Source: Roseateles chitinivorans (GTDB lineage: Bacteria; Pseudomonadota; Gammaproteobacteria; Burkholderiales; Burkholderiaceae_C). From it: 64,000 nt of DNA. The notes beneath the pieces were generated by a model, which made no database searches, had not been told where the DNA came from, and saw nothing but the letters and a program-made list of their open reading frames with translations. Shown here piece after piece: positions 46,674-57,680 of the stretch. How positions within the stretch are numbered: the stretch's first letter is position 1; each line of letters opens with the position of its first letter. The DNA is taken from the NCBI RefSeq assembly GCF_002761755.1, contig NZ_PEOG01000010.1, forward strand, positions 62,001 to 126,000, given 5' to 3'. Made by a program: the position numbers and the translations under genes.

Positions 46674-46681
46674 CGCCGGGC

Positions 46682-47473
46682 TCAACCGAACAGCGCCGAC
46701 AGCGCCACGCCCGGGTCGGGCGCGCGCATGAAGGCCTCGCCGACCAGGAAGGCGTTCACCTGCGCATCGCGCATGCGCTTGACGTCGTCGAGACCGAGGA
46801 TGCCCGATTCGGTCACCAGCAGGCGATCCGCGGGCACCTGCGGCAGCAGCCCCAATGTCGTGTCCAGCGTGACCTCGAAGGTCTTCAGGTTGCGATTGTT
46901 GATGCCCACCAGCGGGGTCTTCAGGCGCAGCGCGCGCTCGAGCTCGGCCCCGTCGTGGACCTCGACCAGCACGTCCAGGCCGAGGCCCAGCGCGCAATCC
47001 TCGAGTTCCGCCATCAGCCCGTCCTCCAGGCTGGCGACGATCAGCAGGATGCAGTCCGCCCCCATCGCGCGCGCCTCGTAGACCTGGTACGGGTCGACCA
47101 TGAAGTCCTTGCGCAGCACCGGCAGTGCGCAGGCGGCGCGCGCCTGCTGCAGGTAGTCGATCGAGCCCTGGAAGTGCGGCGCGTCGGTGAGCACGCTCAG
47201 GCAGGCCGCGCCATGCTGCTCGTAGCTGCGGGCGATGTCGGCGGGACGGAAATCGGCGCGCAGCACGCCCTTGCTGGGACTGGCCTTCTTCACCTCGGCG
47301 ATCACGCCGCTGCGGCCGGCGGCGATCTTGGCGCGCAGGGCTTTCGCGAAGCCGCGCGTGGGCTCGGCGCGCGATTCCGCCTCGGCACGCAGCGCGGCCA
47401 GCGGCAGGCGGGCCTGCGCGGCAGCGACCTCGTCGCGCTTGACGGCATTGATGCGATCCAGGATGTCGGACAT
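46682..47473 (-). CDS. trpC: Indole-3-glycerol phosphate synthase
   Basis: Forms indole-3-glycerol phosphate. The 263-residue (beta/alpha)8 protein has [16 protein letters not shown] (catalytic Lys), [41 protein letters not shown] and [14 protein letters not shown] and VTESGI. It is monofunctional, not fused to TrpF. It lies 78 nt after trpD. Confidence 0.97.
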   Translation of the reverse strand: MSDILDRINAVKRDEVAAAQARLPLAALRAEAESRAEPTRGFAKALRAKIAAGRSGVIAEVKKASPSKGVLRADFRPADIARSYEQHGAACLSVLTDAPHFQGSIDYLQQARAACALPVLRKDFMVDPYQVYEARAMGADCILLIVASLEDGLMAELEDCALGLGLDVLVEVHDGAELERALRLKTPLVGINNRNLKTFEVTLDTTLGLLPQVPADRLLVTESGILGLDDVKRMRDAQVNAFLVGEAFMRAPDPGVALSALFG

Positions 47474-47551
47474 GGCTTTCTCACTTCAGGTCCGGCGCCA
47501 GGGCCGGGGGCGGTCGACGCCGAAGCCCGCTCGGGCCTGGCGTCGCCGCGG

Positions 47552-48592
<1,041 letters not shown>

Positions 48593-48605
48593 GGCAGCCT
48601 CCCGC

Positions 48606-49672
<1,067 letters not shown>

Positions 49673-49676
<4 letters not shown>

Positions 49677-50257
49677 CGCGCCAACTCCAGGAAGTTCTTG
49701 AGCATCGCGTGACCGTGCTCGGACAGGATGGATTCGGGATGGAACTGCACGCCCTCCAGCGGCGTGGCGGTGCCGGCCAGCGCGCGGTGGCGCACGCCCA
49801 TGATCTCGCCGTCCTCGCTGCGCGCGCTGATCTCCAGCTCGGCCGGGATCGTCGCTTCCTCGATCGCCAACGAGTGGTAGCGGATCACGTCGAAACGCTC
49901 CGGCAAGCCGCTGAAGACGCCCTGCGTGTCGGTGGTGATCGTCGAGGACTTGCCGTGCATCTGCACCTTCGCGCGGACGATGTTCCCGCCGAGCGCGGCG
50001 CCGATGCTCTGGTGGCCCAGGCACACGCCCAGGATCGGCAACTGGCCGATGAAGCGCTGGATCGCCGGCACGCAGATGCCGGCTTCCTTCGGCGTGCAGG
50101 GGCCTGGCGAGAGCACGAGGTGGGTGGGCTTGAGCGCCGCGATCTCGTCGAGCGTGATCTGGTCGTTGCGGACCGTCTTCACCTCGGCGCCGAGTTCGGC
50201 GAAGTACTGCACCAGGTTGAAGGTGAAGCTGTCGTAGTTGTCGATCATCAGCAGCAT
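49673..50257 (-). CDS. trpG: Anthranilate synthase component II (glutamine amidotransferase)
   Basis: Supplies ammonia to TrpE. The 194-residue class I amidotransferase has [14 protein letters not shown], the nucleophile in [16 protein letters not shown] (Cys near residue 79) and the His-Glu of [14 protein letters not shown]. It is 27 nt after trpE and overlaps ltaE. It might also serve p-aminobenzoate synthesis, as TrpG/PabA do in other bacteria. Confidence 0.97.
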
Positions 50258-50284
50258 GTCGTTGCTCCTTCGTTCACTTCAGCT

Positions 50285-51769
50285 TCAGAAACCTTCCTCG
50301 ACCAACTCCGCGGCGCGCAGCAGCGCGCGCGCCTTGACCTCGGTCTCCTTCCATTCGAGCTCGGGGACCGAGTCGGCCACGATGCCCGCCGCCGCCTGCA
50401 CGTACAGCACCTGGTCCATGACGACGCCGGTGCGGATGGCGATGGCCAGGTCCATGTCGCCGCCGAAGCTCAGGTAGCCGCAGGCGCCGCCGTAGATGCC
50501 GCGCTTGACCGGCTCGAGCTGGTCGATGATCTCCATCGCGCGGATCTTGGGCGCGCCCGAGAGCGTGCCGGCCGGGAAGGCGGCGCGGAACACGTCCATG
50601 TTGCCGACGCCGTCCTCCAGCAGTCCCTCGACGTTGCTGACGATGTGCATCACATGCGAATAGCGCTCGACCGCGAAGGCGTCGGTGACCTTGACGCTGC
50701 CGGTCCGCGCGATGCGACCGATGTCGTTGCGGGCCAGGTCGATCAGCATCAGGTGCTCGGCGCGCTCCTTGGGATCGGCCTTGAGCTCCACCTCGAGCGC
50801 CTGGTCCTGCTCCGGCGTGCCGCCGCGCGGACGCGTGCCGGCCAGCGGGCGGATCGTCACCTTGCGGCCCTCCGGCGTCGATTCCTGGCGCACCAGGATC
50901 TCGGGCGAGGCGCCGACGATCTGGAAGTCCCCCATGTCGTAGAAATACATGTAGGGGCTGGGATTGAGCGAGCGCAGCGCGCGATAGAGGCTCAGCGGCG
51001 ATTCGGTGTAGCGCTTCTTCAGGCGCTGGCCGAAGACGATCTGCATGCAGTCGCCCGCCGCGATGTAGGCCTTGGCCTTGTCGACCGAGGCGAGGAAATC
51101 GGCCTTGTTGAACTCGCGCTCGACCGGATGGGCCTGTCCGCGCACCACGCGCGGCGCGGCCACCGAGTAGCCCAGCTTGTCCTTGAGCTCGGTCAGCCGC
51201 TTCTTGGCCTTGAAGTAGGCCTCGGGCTGGCCGGGGTCGGCATAGACGATCAGGTAGAGCTTGCCCGACAGGTTGTCGATGACGGCGAGTTCCTCGCATT
51301 GCAGCAGCATCACGTCCGGCGTGGGCAGGCCGCCCTCGGGCGTGGTCTGCGCCAGGCGCGGCTCGATGTAGCGCACCGCGTCGTAGCCGAAGTAGCCGGC
51401 CAGGCCGCCGCAGAAGCGCGGCATGCCGGGCCGCAGCGCGACCTTGAAGCGCTGCTGGTAGGCCTCGATGAAGGCGAGCGGATCGCCTTCATGGGTCTCG
51501 ATCACCGCGCCATCGCGCAGGACCCGGGTGACCGGGCCTTCGCTCTTGAGCACGGTACGGGCGGGCAGCCCGATGAAGGAGTAGCGGCCGAAGCGTTCGC
51601 CGCCGACCACGGATTCCAGCAGGAAGCTGTGCCGGCCGGGGCCGTTGCCGGCGCACAGCTTGAGGTACAGCGAGAGCGGGGTCTCGAGATCCGCGAAGGC
51701 CTCGCTGATCAGCGGGATGCGGTTGTAGCCGTCGGCGGCCAGGCTTTGGAATTCCAGTTCGGTGATCAC
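50285..51769 (-). CDS. trpE: Anthranilate synthase component I
   Basis: Converts chorismate to anthranilate with TrpG. The 494-residue product has the feedback-site motif HSFLLESVVGGERFGRYSFIG, and the chorismate-binding blocks KAYIAAGDCMQIVFGQRL, RPLAGTRPRGGTPEQD, HLMLIDLARNDIGRI, HIVSNVEG and FPAGTLSGAPKIRAMEII, ending LLRAAELVEEGF. It follows the trpL leader by about 180 nt and is likely controlled by attenuation. Confidence 0.97.
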   Translation of the reverse strand: MITELEFQSLAADGYNRIPLISEAFADLETPLSLYLKLCAGNGPGRHSFLLESVVGGERFGRYSFIGLPARTVLKSEGPVTRVLRDGAVIETHEGDPLAFIEAYQQRFKVALRPGMPRFCGGLAGYFGYDAVRYIEPRLAQTTPEGGLPTPDVMLLQCEELAVIDNLSGKLYLIVYADPGQPEAYFKAKKRLTELKDKLGYSVAAPRVVRGQAHPVEREFNKADFLASVDKAKAYIAAGDCMQIVFGQRLKKRYTESPLSLYRALRSLNPSPYMYFYDMGDFQIVGASPEILVRQESTPEGRKVTIRPLAGTRPRGGTPEQDQALEVELKADPKERAEHLMLIDLARNDIGRIARTGSVKVTDAFAVERYSHVMHIVSNVEGLLEDGVGNMDVFRAAFPAGTLSGAPKIRAMEIIDQLEPVKRGIYGGACGYLSFGGDMDLAIAIRTGVVMDQVLYVQAAAGIVADSVPELEWKETEVKARALLRAAELVEEGF

Positions 51770-51899
51770 GTCGTCAAACCTCTTGTCGACTGCGACGAAG
51801 GCCGGTGACGCAGGGCATCACGGCGCGCGCGCAAGCGGAAACTCAGGTCGCCTGTTGGACCTGCCCCGTCGGGTAGGGTGCAGCAAGAGTGTGACGGTG

Positions 51900-51932
51900 A
51901 CCCGCGTCCGGGGGATGGAGGGGACGGCGGGT
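51900..51932 (-). promoter_or_regulatory. trp leader hairpin (candidate attenuator)
   Basis: ACCCGCGTCC (51900-51909) pairs with GGAC-G-GCGGGT (51922-51932) as a 10-bp stem with one bulge. It begins 18 nt after the trpL stop on the minus strand. It is a good place for the terminator or antiterminator stem of a trp attenuator, but no U-tract follows it, so a classical intrinsic terminator was not found. Confidence 0.4.
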
Positions 51933-51950
51933 GGCAAGCAGCAGGCGGCT

Positions 51951-52031
51951 TCAGGTGAAGTCGTGCCAGGATCGCCAGGGCCAGGCTCCCCGGTCGTTCG
52001 ACCCCTTGATGTGCTTGCGCGTGATAAACAT
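51951..52031 (-). CDS. trpL: trp operon leader peptide
   Basis: A 26-residue peptide read on the minus strand, starting MFITRKHIKGSNDRG and containing three Trp codons in the next seven positions (AWPWRSW), then HDFT and TGA. Ribosome stalling at these codons when charged tRNA-Trp is scarce would control trpE expression. It lies about 180 nt before trpE and directly after an extended -10 promoter. It is too short for normal gene finders; position, direction and Trp density make the call strong. Confidence 0.85.
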   Translation of the reverse strand: MFITRKHIKGSNDRGAWPWRSWHDFT

Positions 52032-52041
52032 GGTGCGGCGC

Positions 52042-52050
52042 AGTGTAGCA
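52042..52050 (-). promoter_or_regulatory. trp operon promoter (extended -10)
   Basis: TGC-TACACT on the minus strand is an extended -10 element (hexamer 52042-52047). No clear -35 is seen at 16-18 nt. The start of transcription would fall about 4 nt before the trpL ATG, making the leader message nearly leaderless, as known for trpL of Sinorhizobium. Confidence 0.6.
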
Positions 52051-52148
52051 GGCGGATTCCCGGGGGCCTGGCGCGGGGCGGTTCGCGCATACTTCGCGTC
52101 CAGAGCCGGCCGCGGAGCCGGCCGATCCTCCGGAGGGAAGGAGACACC

Positions 52149-52826
52149 ATGTCCAAGCGCAATGTCCTGATGGCCTCGCTCGCGGCCGCGTTGCTGGCGC
52201 CCGTGGCGGCGTCCGCCCAGTCGACGTCCCCGGCCGCGTCGTCGGCCACGCCGGCCGCCGCCGCGGTCGAGGTCGCCGGCGTCAAGTACGACGGCACCGC
52301 CGAGGTCGCCGGCCAGAAGCTGCAACTCAACGGCGCGGGGATCCGCTACAAGGCGATCTTCAAGGTCTACACCGCCGGCCTGTACCTGAATGCGAAGGCC
52401 ACCACCCCGGAAGCCGTCCTCGCCAACACCGGTCCCAAGCGCATCCACATCCAGATGCTGCGCGACATCGACGGCGAGGAGCTGGGCAAGCTCTTCACCA
52501 AGGGCATGGAGCAGAACGCGACCCGCGAGGAGTTCGGCCGCTCGATCAGCGGCGTGCTGCGCATGTCGGAGATCTTCGTGCAGAAGAAGAAGCTCAAGAC
52601 CGGCGAGAGCTTCGGCGTGGACTACATCCCCGGCACCGGCACGGTGGTCTTCGTCAACGGCCAGCTGATTCCGGGCGAGCCGATCAAGGGCGAAGACTTC
52701 TTCCACATGCTGCTGAAGATCTGGCTGGGGAAGTCGCCGGCGGATTCCGACCTGAAGGTGGCGCTGCTGGGGGGCGCCAAGCCCGCCCCGACGAGCAGCC
52801 GCAACGCGGTGGGCAGCAACCGCTGA
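52149..52826 (+). CDS. Chalcone isomerase-like family protein, periplasmic
   Basis: A 225-residue exported protein from the ATG at 52149 with a strong GGAGGGAAGGAG region before it. The signal peptide MSKRNVLMASLAAALLAPVAASAQS is clear, followed by an Ala/Ser/Pro linker and the Chalcone_3-type domain: VEVAGVKYDGTAEVAGQKLQLNGAGIRYKAIFKVYTAGLYL and IHIQMLRDIDGEELGKLFTKGM. The bacterial family has no established enzyme activity. It is divergent from trpL. The frame is open upstream of the start over the trp leader. Confidence 0.9.
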   Translation: MSKRNVLMASLAAALLAPVAASAQSTSPAASSATPAAAAVEVAGVKYDGTAEVAGQKLQLNGAGIRYKAIFKVYTAGLYLNAKATTPEAVLANTGPKRIHIQMLRDIDGEELGKLFTKGMEQNATREEFGRSISGVLRMSEIFVQKKKLKTGESFGVDYIPGTGTVVFVNGQLIPGEPIKGEDFFHMLLKIWLGKSPADSDLKVALLGGAKPAPTSSRNAVGSNR

Positions 52827-52913
52827 GGGCTCGCGCGGCGCCCTCGCGGGCGACCCTGAGCGGCGCCATGTCGGGCGCCATGTCGGGCGCCCTGACCGAC
52901 GTCCCGTGAGCGC

Positions 52914-53582
52914 TCAGCCGAGCAACTCGTCCAGCCGGTCGAGATAGCGATCCGCAGGCACGCCGCGGATCGGCTCGCCGTGGTTGTAGCCGTAGCTGAC
53001 CAGCGCGATCGGGCAACCGGCCGCGTGCGCGGCGCGGGCGTCGTTGCTGGAGTCGCCGATCATCCAGGTCGTCGCCGGCATGCTGCCGAGCGCCTCGCAG
53101 GTCTTGAGCAGCGGCATCGGATCGGGCTTCTTGCGTTCGAAGTCATCGCCGCCGAAGACGCGGTCGAAGTAATGCGCCAGGCCTTTGCGCCGGAGCAGTT
53201 CGCGCGCGAAGGCGGCCGGCTTGTTGGTCAGGCAGGCCATCGGCAGGCCGAGCGCCTTCAGCGCGTCCAGCCCCTCGATGACGCCGGGAAACACATCGGC
53301 GTGCTCGCCGTTGAGCACCTCGTAATGGCGCTGGTACAGCGTCCAGGCTTCCTCGTAGCGCTGCTGCGGCGCGCCGGCCTCGGCGAGCACGCTGCGGATC
53401 AGGTGCTCGCTCCCCTGCCCGATGGTGTGCTCGACGAAGGCGCGCGAGACCTCGGGCAGCGCCATGTCGGCCATCACCCGGTTGAGCACGGCGACGAAGT
53501 CGCCCAGCGTGTCGACCAGCGTGCCGTCGAGGTCGAGCATGAAGGCGGTGGGGGCGGGGGCAAGGGCAGAAGTGGTGTTCAC
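52914..53582 (-). CDS. gph: Phosphoglycolate phosphatase (HAD family)
   Basis: Dephosphorylates 2-phosphoglycolate. The HAD motifs are complete: I FMLDLDGTLVDTLGDF, II MACLTNKPAAF, III ERKKPDPMPLL and IV TWMIGDSSNDARAAHAAG. The start is uncertain: a GTG at 53582 gives 222 residues, the family length, whereas the next ATG (in MLDLDGT) would remove part of motif I context. The open frame before 53582 has no similarity. gph next to trpE is common in Burkholderiales, though here the chalcone-like gene intervenes. Confidence 0.93.
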   Translation of the reverse strand: MNTTSALAPAPTAFMLDLDGTLVDTLGDFVAVLNRVMADMALPEVSRAFVEHTIGQGSEHLIRSVLAEAGAPQQRYEEAWTLYQRHYEVLNGEHADVFPGVIEGLDALKALGLPMACLTNKPAAFARELLRRKGLAHYFDRVFGGDDFERKKPDPMPLLKTCEALGSMPATTWMIGDSSNDARAAHAAGCPIALVSYGYNHGEPIRGVPADRYLDRLDELLG

Positions 53583-53728
53583 GGAGAGACAATCTCGAGC
53601 TGAAGCAGGGCACGGGCGATGGTAGCCGCACGGCATCGAGCGTCCCGCGCCGCCAGCTTGCAGCCAGTGCCGATCATCGATCCGCAATACAGCGGACATC
53701 GGCCAATGGGGAGAGGGAGCCCCACAAC

Positions 53729-55252
53729 ATGACCAGTCTTCGATTCCGCAATGCGCGGCGCGTTGCGCCTTCGCACTTCCATTCGCCTCGACTGCATCCC
53801 GATCGCGCCCGACCCAAGGGCGATTGGGACTGGATTCCGGACATCGGCACATGGCTGGCGCTCGCCACCAAGCTCGCGCTCTTCTACGGCGGTGCCTGGC
53901 TGTTCGCCTACTGCTTCTTCGTGATCGGCTTCTTCCCCTCCGGTGTCGGCGCGACCGACAGCGTGCTGCTGATATTTCTCGCGGCCGGCCTGGGCATCAC
54001 GACCTTGTTCGTATCGGCATGGGGCCTGTATGTCGTGTCGCCGTTCATGAACGCGATGAGCGTCAGCCTTCGCCCCGGCAAAGACAGCCGACCGGCGTTT
54101 CCGGTTTATGGATGGATCGCCTGGATCACCTGGCTCGGCCTGACGCTCAACATCGCGTTGCTCATGCAGACGACCGGCACAGAGGAACAGGACGTCTGGG
54201 TCCTGCTCGGCGGGTTGTTGACCAGCTTCGGGTTCGGGGCACATGCCGCCAAGCGGCACGTCGACGCCAAGGGCGACGGCAGCACTGCAGTGGCTCAAGG
54301 CATTCTTGGGGCTTGTGCCCTGCTGCTCTTGATGATGTTCCTCTTCAAGGCGCAGTGGCTCCTGATCTTCATGATCCTGTTCCAGGGCATATTCGCGATG
54401 CTGCTCCTGGCGTTCCTGCGAGAGCCTCGATTCGCGCGCGAGCGGCGCACCGCGGTGCCGTTGATGGCGGCCCTGCTGCTCGGCGCACCGCTCTACCTGT
54501 CCCTCGTGCTCAGAGACGGCCGCGCCGTCCCACTGACCTTCGCCGCCGTGTTCGATCGATTCGGCTTCTATCGCGAGGCTACCGACCTCGCGGTGTTGAA
54601 CAAGTCGGCGCAACAGTTGTGGCAATTGAACGCGCAGCGAGGATTGCCGCTTCAGGCCTGCCGCCTGGACGACGGCACTCTGCTGGTCAGCAGGGCGCAG
54701 GTCCTGTGGCACGGCGTGGGTGATCGCAGCCTGCTGCGCATTGCCGGCGACAACTCCTCGGGCTCTGTCTCGAATGGCCGGTTCGAAGTGGACAGCGCGG
54801 ATCTGCGTTTGATCGATCCGTTGCCGGAGCAGTGCAGCCAACTGGCAACCGAGGTGCATTTCGCCTCCCGTTCCGCCCAGCCCATCGACGAGCAGGAACT
54901 GCAGGCGCTCACCGATGACTTCGAACGCGCCTCCCGCGCGGCGCCAAGCGGCTGGTTGCTCACCGAGATGAAGGTCCGTGGGCATGCCGATCCGATGCCG
55001 CTGGGCGTCTCCGGCAACCTGGATCTCGGCTTGGCCCGCGCGAGCGCCGTCGCTGCCCGGCTGACGCAGGCGTTCAATCTGGCGCCCGATCTGCGCAGAG
55101 GGACGCTCCGCATTGCCCTGGAGAGCAGCGCTGCACGCGATCCTTCCGGAACGACCTGCCCGCTCAAGGGCGATCACCCGTCCTTGGCGGAATGTCACGC
55201 CCGGAGCCGGCGTGTCGACACCCAACTCGTCTTCAGCCCGACCGCCCGGTAG
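53729..55252 (+). CDS. Multi-TM membrane protein with OmpA-like C-terminal domain
   Basis: A 507-residue protein of no recognised family. Residues about 40-285 hold six or seven membrane helices (for example TWLALATKLALFYGGAWLFAY, SVLLIFLAAGLGITTLFVSA, GWIAWITWLGLTLNIALLMQ, ILGACALLLLMMFLF, WLLIFMILFQGIFAMLLL and VPLMAALLLGAPLYLSLVL). The C-terminal 220 residues are soluble and contain VRGHADPMPLGVSGNLDLGLARASAVAARL, like the peptidoglycan-binding OmpA/MotB fold. It stands alone on the plus strand, divergent from gph. A role in the cell envelope is likely; nothing more can be said. Confidence 0.75.
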   Translation: MTSLRFRNARRVAPSHFHSPRLHPDRARPKGDWDWIPDIGTWLALATKLALFYGGAWLFAYCFFVIGFFPSGVGATDSVLLIFLAAGLGITTLFVSAWGLYVVSPFMNAMSVSLRPGKDSRPAFPVYGWIAWITWLGLTLNIALLMQTTGTEEQDVWVLLGGLLTSFGFGAHAAKRHVDAKGDGSTAVAQGILGACALLLLMMFLFKAQWLLIFMILFQGIFAMLLLAFLREPRFARERRTAVPLMAALLLGAPLYLSLVLRDGRAVPLTFAAVFDRFGFYREATDLAVLNKSAQQLWQLNAQRGLPLQACRLDDGTLLVSRAQVLWHGVGDRSLLRIAGDNSSGSVSNGRFEVDSADLRLIDPLPEQCSQLATEVHFASRSAQPIDEQELQALTDDFERASRAAPSGWLLTEMKVRGHADPMPLGVSGNLDLGLARASAVAARLTQAFNLAPDLRRGTLRIALESSAARDPSGTTCPLKGDHPSLAECHARSRRVDTQLVFSPTAR

Positions 55253-55358
55253 TCGCGCGTCCGACCGGCATCCTGAGCGTCGCGCCATCCCCAACTGGAA
55301 GGTTGCGCCCCCCGCCCCCGCTGCCTAGGCTGAACCATTGCCACTGCGGGAGACGGCC

Positions 55359-56486
55359 ATGCCCCTCGATCCTGACGCGCGTGCCGACGGCATCGCGCTG
55401 GCGCTGTCCGGCGGCGGCTTCCGGGCCGTGCTCTTCCATGTCGGCGTGCTGTGGCGGCTCAACGAGCTCGGCGTGCTGGGCCGGCTGGCGCGCCTGTCCA
55501 GCGTGTCGGGGGGATCGATCGCCTCGGGGCTGCTGGCGGTGCGCTGGCCGCGACTGGCCTTCGAGGGCGACGGGCATTCCCCGCGTTTCGAGACCGAGGT
55601 CGTCGCGCCGCTGCGGGACTTCTGTGCCCGCAACATCGACGTCGCCTCGGTGCTGTCGGGCGCCTTCAATCCCTTCCGGTCGGCCGGCGAGGCTGTCGCC
55701 GAGGAATACCGCCAGCGCCTGGGCCTCGACGCCTCGCTGCAGTCGCTGCCCGACACGCCGCGCTTCGTGTTCAACGCGACCAACTACGCCACCGGCGTCA
55801 GCTTCCGCTTCTCCAAGCCCTACGCCGGCGACTACCGCATCGGCCTCATTCCGAAGCCCCGCTTCGACGTGGCCACCGCGGTCGCCTGCTCGAGCGCATT
55901 CCCGCCGGTGCTCGCGCCGATCGCACTGGACGTCCGGCCGGAAGACTTCACCCGGGTCGACGGCGCCGACCTTTACGACCAGGTCGACTACCGCCGCCGC
56001 CTGATCCTGGCCGACGGCGGGGTCTACGACAACCTCGGGCTGGAAACCGTCTGGGGCCGTCATGCCATGGTGCTGGTCAGCGACGCGGGCAAGCCGTTCG
56101 ACATCGACCCCGGCATCGGCACGATGGCGCCGCGGCAAGTGCTGCGCGCGATGGACATCGGCCTGAACCAGGCGCTGGCCTTGCGCAAGCGCATGCTGAT
56201 CGCGGCCTACGCCCGCGGCGAGGCGCAAGGCGCGTTCTGGGCCATCGACACCGACATCGCCGACTACCCCGCGACCGAAGTGCCGAGGCTGCCCGTCGAT
56301 CCGGCGCGGGTCGCCGACCTCGCGGCGATCCGTACCCGCCTCGACCGCTTCAAGGAGCAGGAACAGTGCGAGCTGATCAACTGGGGTTACGCGGTCAGCG
56401 ACGCGGCGGTGCGCTCCCGCACGCCGCAGGCGGTCTTCCGGCCGCAGGCGCCCGCCTGGCCCTATCCGCGGCACGCGCTGTCCTGA
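55359..56486 (+). CDS. Patatin-like phospholipase
   Basis: A 375-residue lipid acyl hydrolase from ATG 55359 (GGGAG upstream). The oxyanion loop LALSGGGFRA is at residues 15-23, the nucleophile Ser50 lies in SSVSGGSIASG (the usual G-x-S-x-G has Ser in place of the first Gly) and the dyad Asp219 lies in LADGGVYDN. No signal peptide is visible, so it probably acts on the inner membrane from the cytoplasm. It is followed 22 nt later by a metallo-beta-lactamase-fold gene, and the pair converges with a CHAT protease gene. Confidence 0.88.
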   Translation: MPLDPDARADGIALALSGGGFRAVLFHVGVLWRLNELGVLGRLARLSSVSGGSIASGLLAVRWPRLAFEGDGHSPRFETEVVAPLRDFCARNIDVASVLSGAFNPFRSAGEAVAEEYRQRLGLDASLQSLPDTPRFVFNATNYATGVSFRFSKPYAGDYRIGLIPKPRFDVATAVACSSAFPPVLAPIALDVRPEDFTRVDGADLYDQVDYRRRLILADGGVYDNLGLETVWGRHAMVLVSDAGKPFDIDPGIGTMAPRQVLRAMDIGLNQALALRKRMLIAAYARGEAQGAFWAIDTDIADYPATEVPRLPVDPARVADLAAIRTRLDRFKEQEQCELINWGYAVSDAAVRSRTPQAVFRPQAPAWPYPRHALS

Positions 56487-56508
56487 GCGCATCGGCGCGA
56501 CCGCCGCG

Positions 56509-57669
56509 ATGGCCGAGGTCTTCCGCATCGAGCTGCTGCCGGCGCGGCATGGGGACTGCCTGCTGCTGAGCTACGGCGACGCGGCGCGGCCACGCCGGGT
56601 GCTGATCGACGGCGGACCGATCGGCGCCTATGGCGCGCTGTCGGCTCGCCTGGCCGCGTTGCCCGAAGACCAGCGTGAACTGGAGCTGCTGGTCATCACC
56701 CATGTCGATGGCGATCACATCGAGGGCTGCCTCAAGCTGCTGAACCACCGGGAGCTGGCGACCTTCCGGGACATCTGGTTCAACGGCTGGCCGCACATCG
56801 CGCAGGAACTGAAGGAGCCACCGCCCGCGTCGCGCCAAGCGGACCTGGGGGACGCCGACAGCCACCAGCGCAGCGCGATGCAGGGCACCGAGATCAGCGT
56901 GCGCATCGACGGACGCCAATGGAACGCGGCCTTCCACGGCGCGCCGGTGTTCGTGCCCGCGACCGGCCCGCTGCCGACGCGCGAGCTGCCGGGCGGCCTG
57001 CGGCTCACCTTGCTGTCGCCGACGCTGGACAAGCTCGTCAAGCTGCGCACCGCCTGGAGCCGCGCGCTGGAGCGGGCCGAGGTCGACCCCGGGAACGAGG
57101 CGGCGCTGCGCGCGCGGCTCGATGGGCGCGCCGCCTATCGGGCTTCGGGCGCCCGGCTGCGGCCGACGCCGGACCAGATGATGTCGTCGGCGGCGCTGGC
57201 GCTCGGGCCGATGGACGACGCGGTGGCCAACGGCTCCAGCATCGCCGTCATCGCCGAATACGCCGACCGACGCATCGCGCTGCTCGGCGACGCGCATGCG
57301 CCGACGCTCGCGGCGACGCTGGGTCGATGGGCGGCCTCGGCCGGCACCGCGATGCTGCGGCTCGACGCGGTCAAGCTGGCGCACCACGGCTCAGCGGCCA
57401 ACCTCAGCAAGGATCTGCTCGACCGGATCGCGTGCGACACCTGGCTGATCTCCACCGATGGCAGCCTCTTCCAGCATCCCGACGACGAAGCGATCCATGC
57501 GGTCGTGCGGCAGGTGCCCGGCGCGCGTCTGCTCTTCAACTACCGGTCCGAACGCACGGCCCCCTGGGATGAGCCCGCGATGCGCGCCGCGCATGGTCAC
57601 CAGGCCTTCTACCCGCGGGATCCCGCCGCCGGCATCGCCTTGGATCTGATGACCGGCGAGCCGTGCTGA
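56509..57669 (+). CDS. Metallo-beta-lactamase-fold hydrolase (ComEC-like type)
   Basis: A 386-residue cytoplasmic protein. It starts with the RHGDCLLLSYG strand and VLIDGG, then the metal motif THVDGDH (His65, Asp67, Asp69, His70) and later GDAH and LAHHGSAANLS, the pattern of the ComEC/Rec2-type MBL family. Its substrate is unknown; relatives act on nucleic acids, nucleotides or lipids. It is 22 nt downstream of the patatin gene, and its end is 11 nt from the end of the CHAT gene on the other strand. MBL proteins of this type recur beside CHAT proteases in bacterial conflict loci. Confidence 0.82.
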   Translation: MAEVFRIELLPARHGDCLLLSYGDAARPRRVLIDGGPIGAYGALSARLAALPEDQRELELLVITHVDGDHIEGCLKLLNHRELATFRDIWFNGWPHIAQELKEPPPASRQADLGDADSHQRSAMQGTEISVRIDGRQWNAAFHGAPVFVPATGPLPTRELPGGLRLTLLSPTLDKLVKLRTAWSRALERAEVDPGNEAALRARLDGRAAYRASGARLRPTPDQMMSSAALALGPMDDAVANGSSIAVIAEYADRRIALLGDAHAPTLAATLGRWAASAGTAMLRLDAVKLAHHGSAANLSKDLLDRIACDTWLISTDGSLFQHPDDEAIHAVVRQVPGARLLFNYRSERTAPWDEPAMRAAHGHQAFYPRDPAAGIALDLMTGEPC

Positions 57670-57680
57670 GATGGCTCCGG

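Noticed and set aside
53579..55294. A 571-codon minus-strand frame opposite the multi-TM/OmpA-like gene
   Set aside because: The plus-strand translation shows clear membrane helices and an OmpA-like C-terminus, while the minus translation is low-complexity Gln/Arg/Glu-rich.
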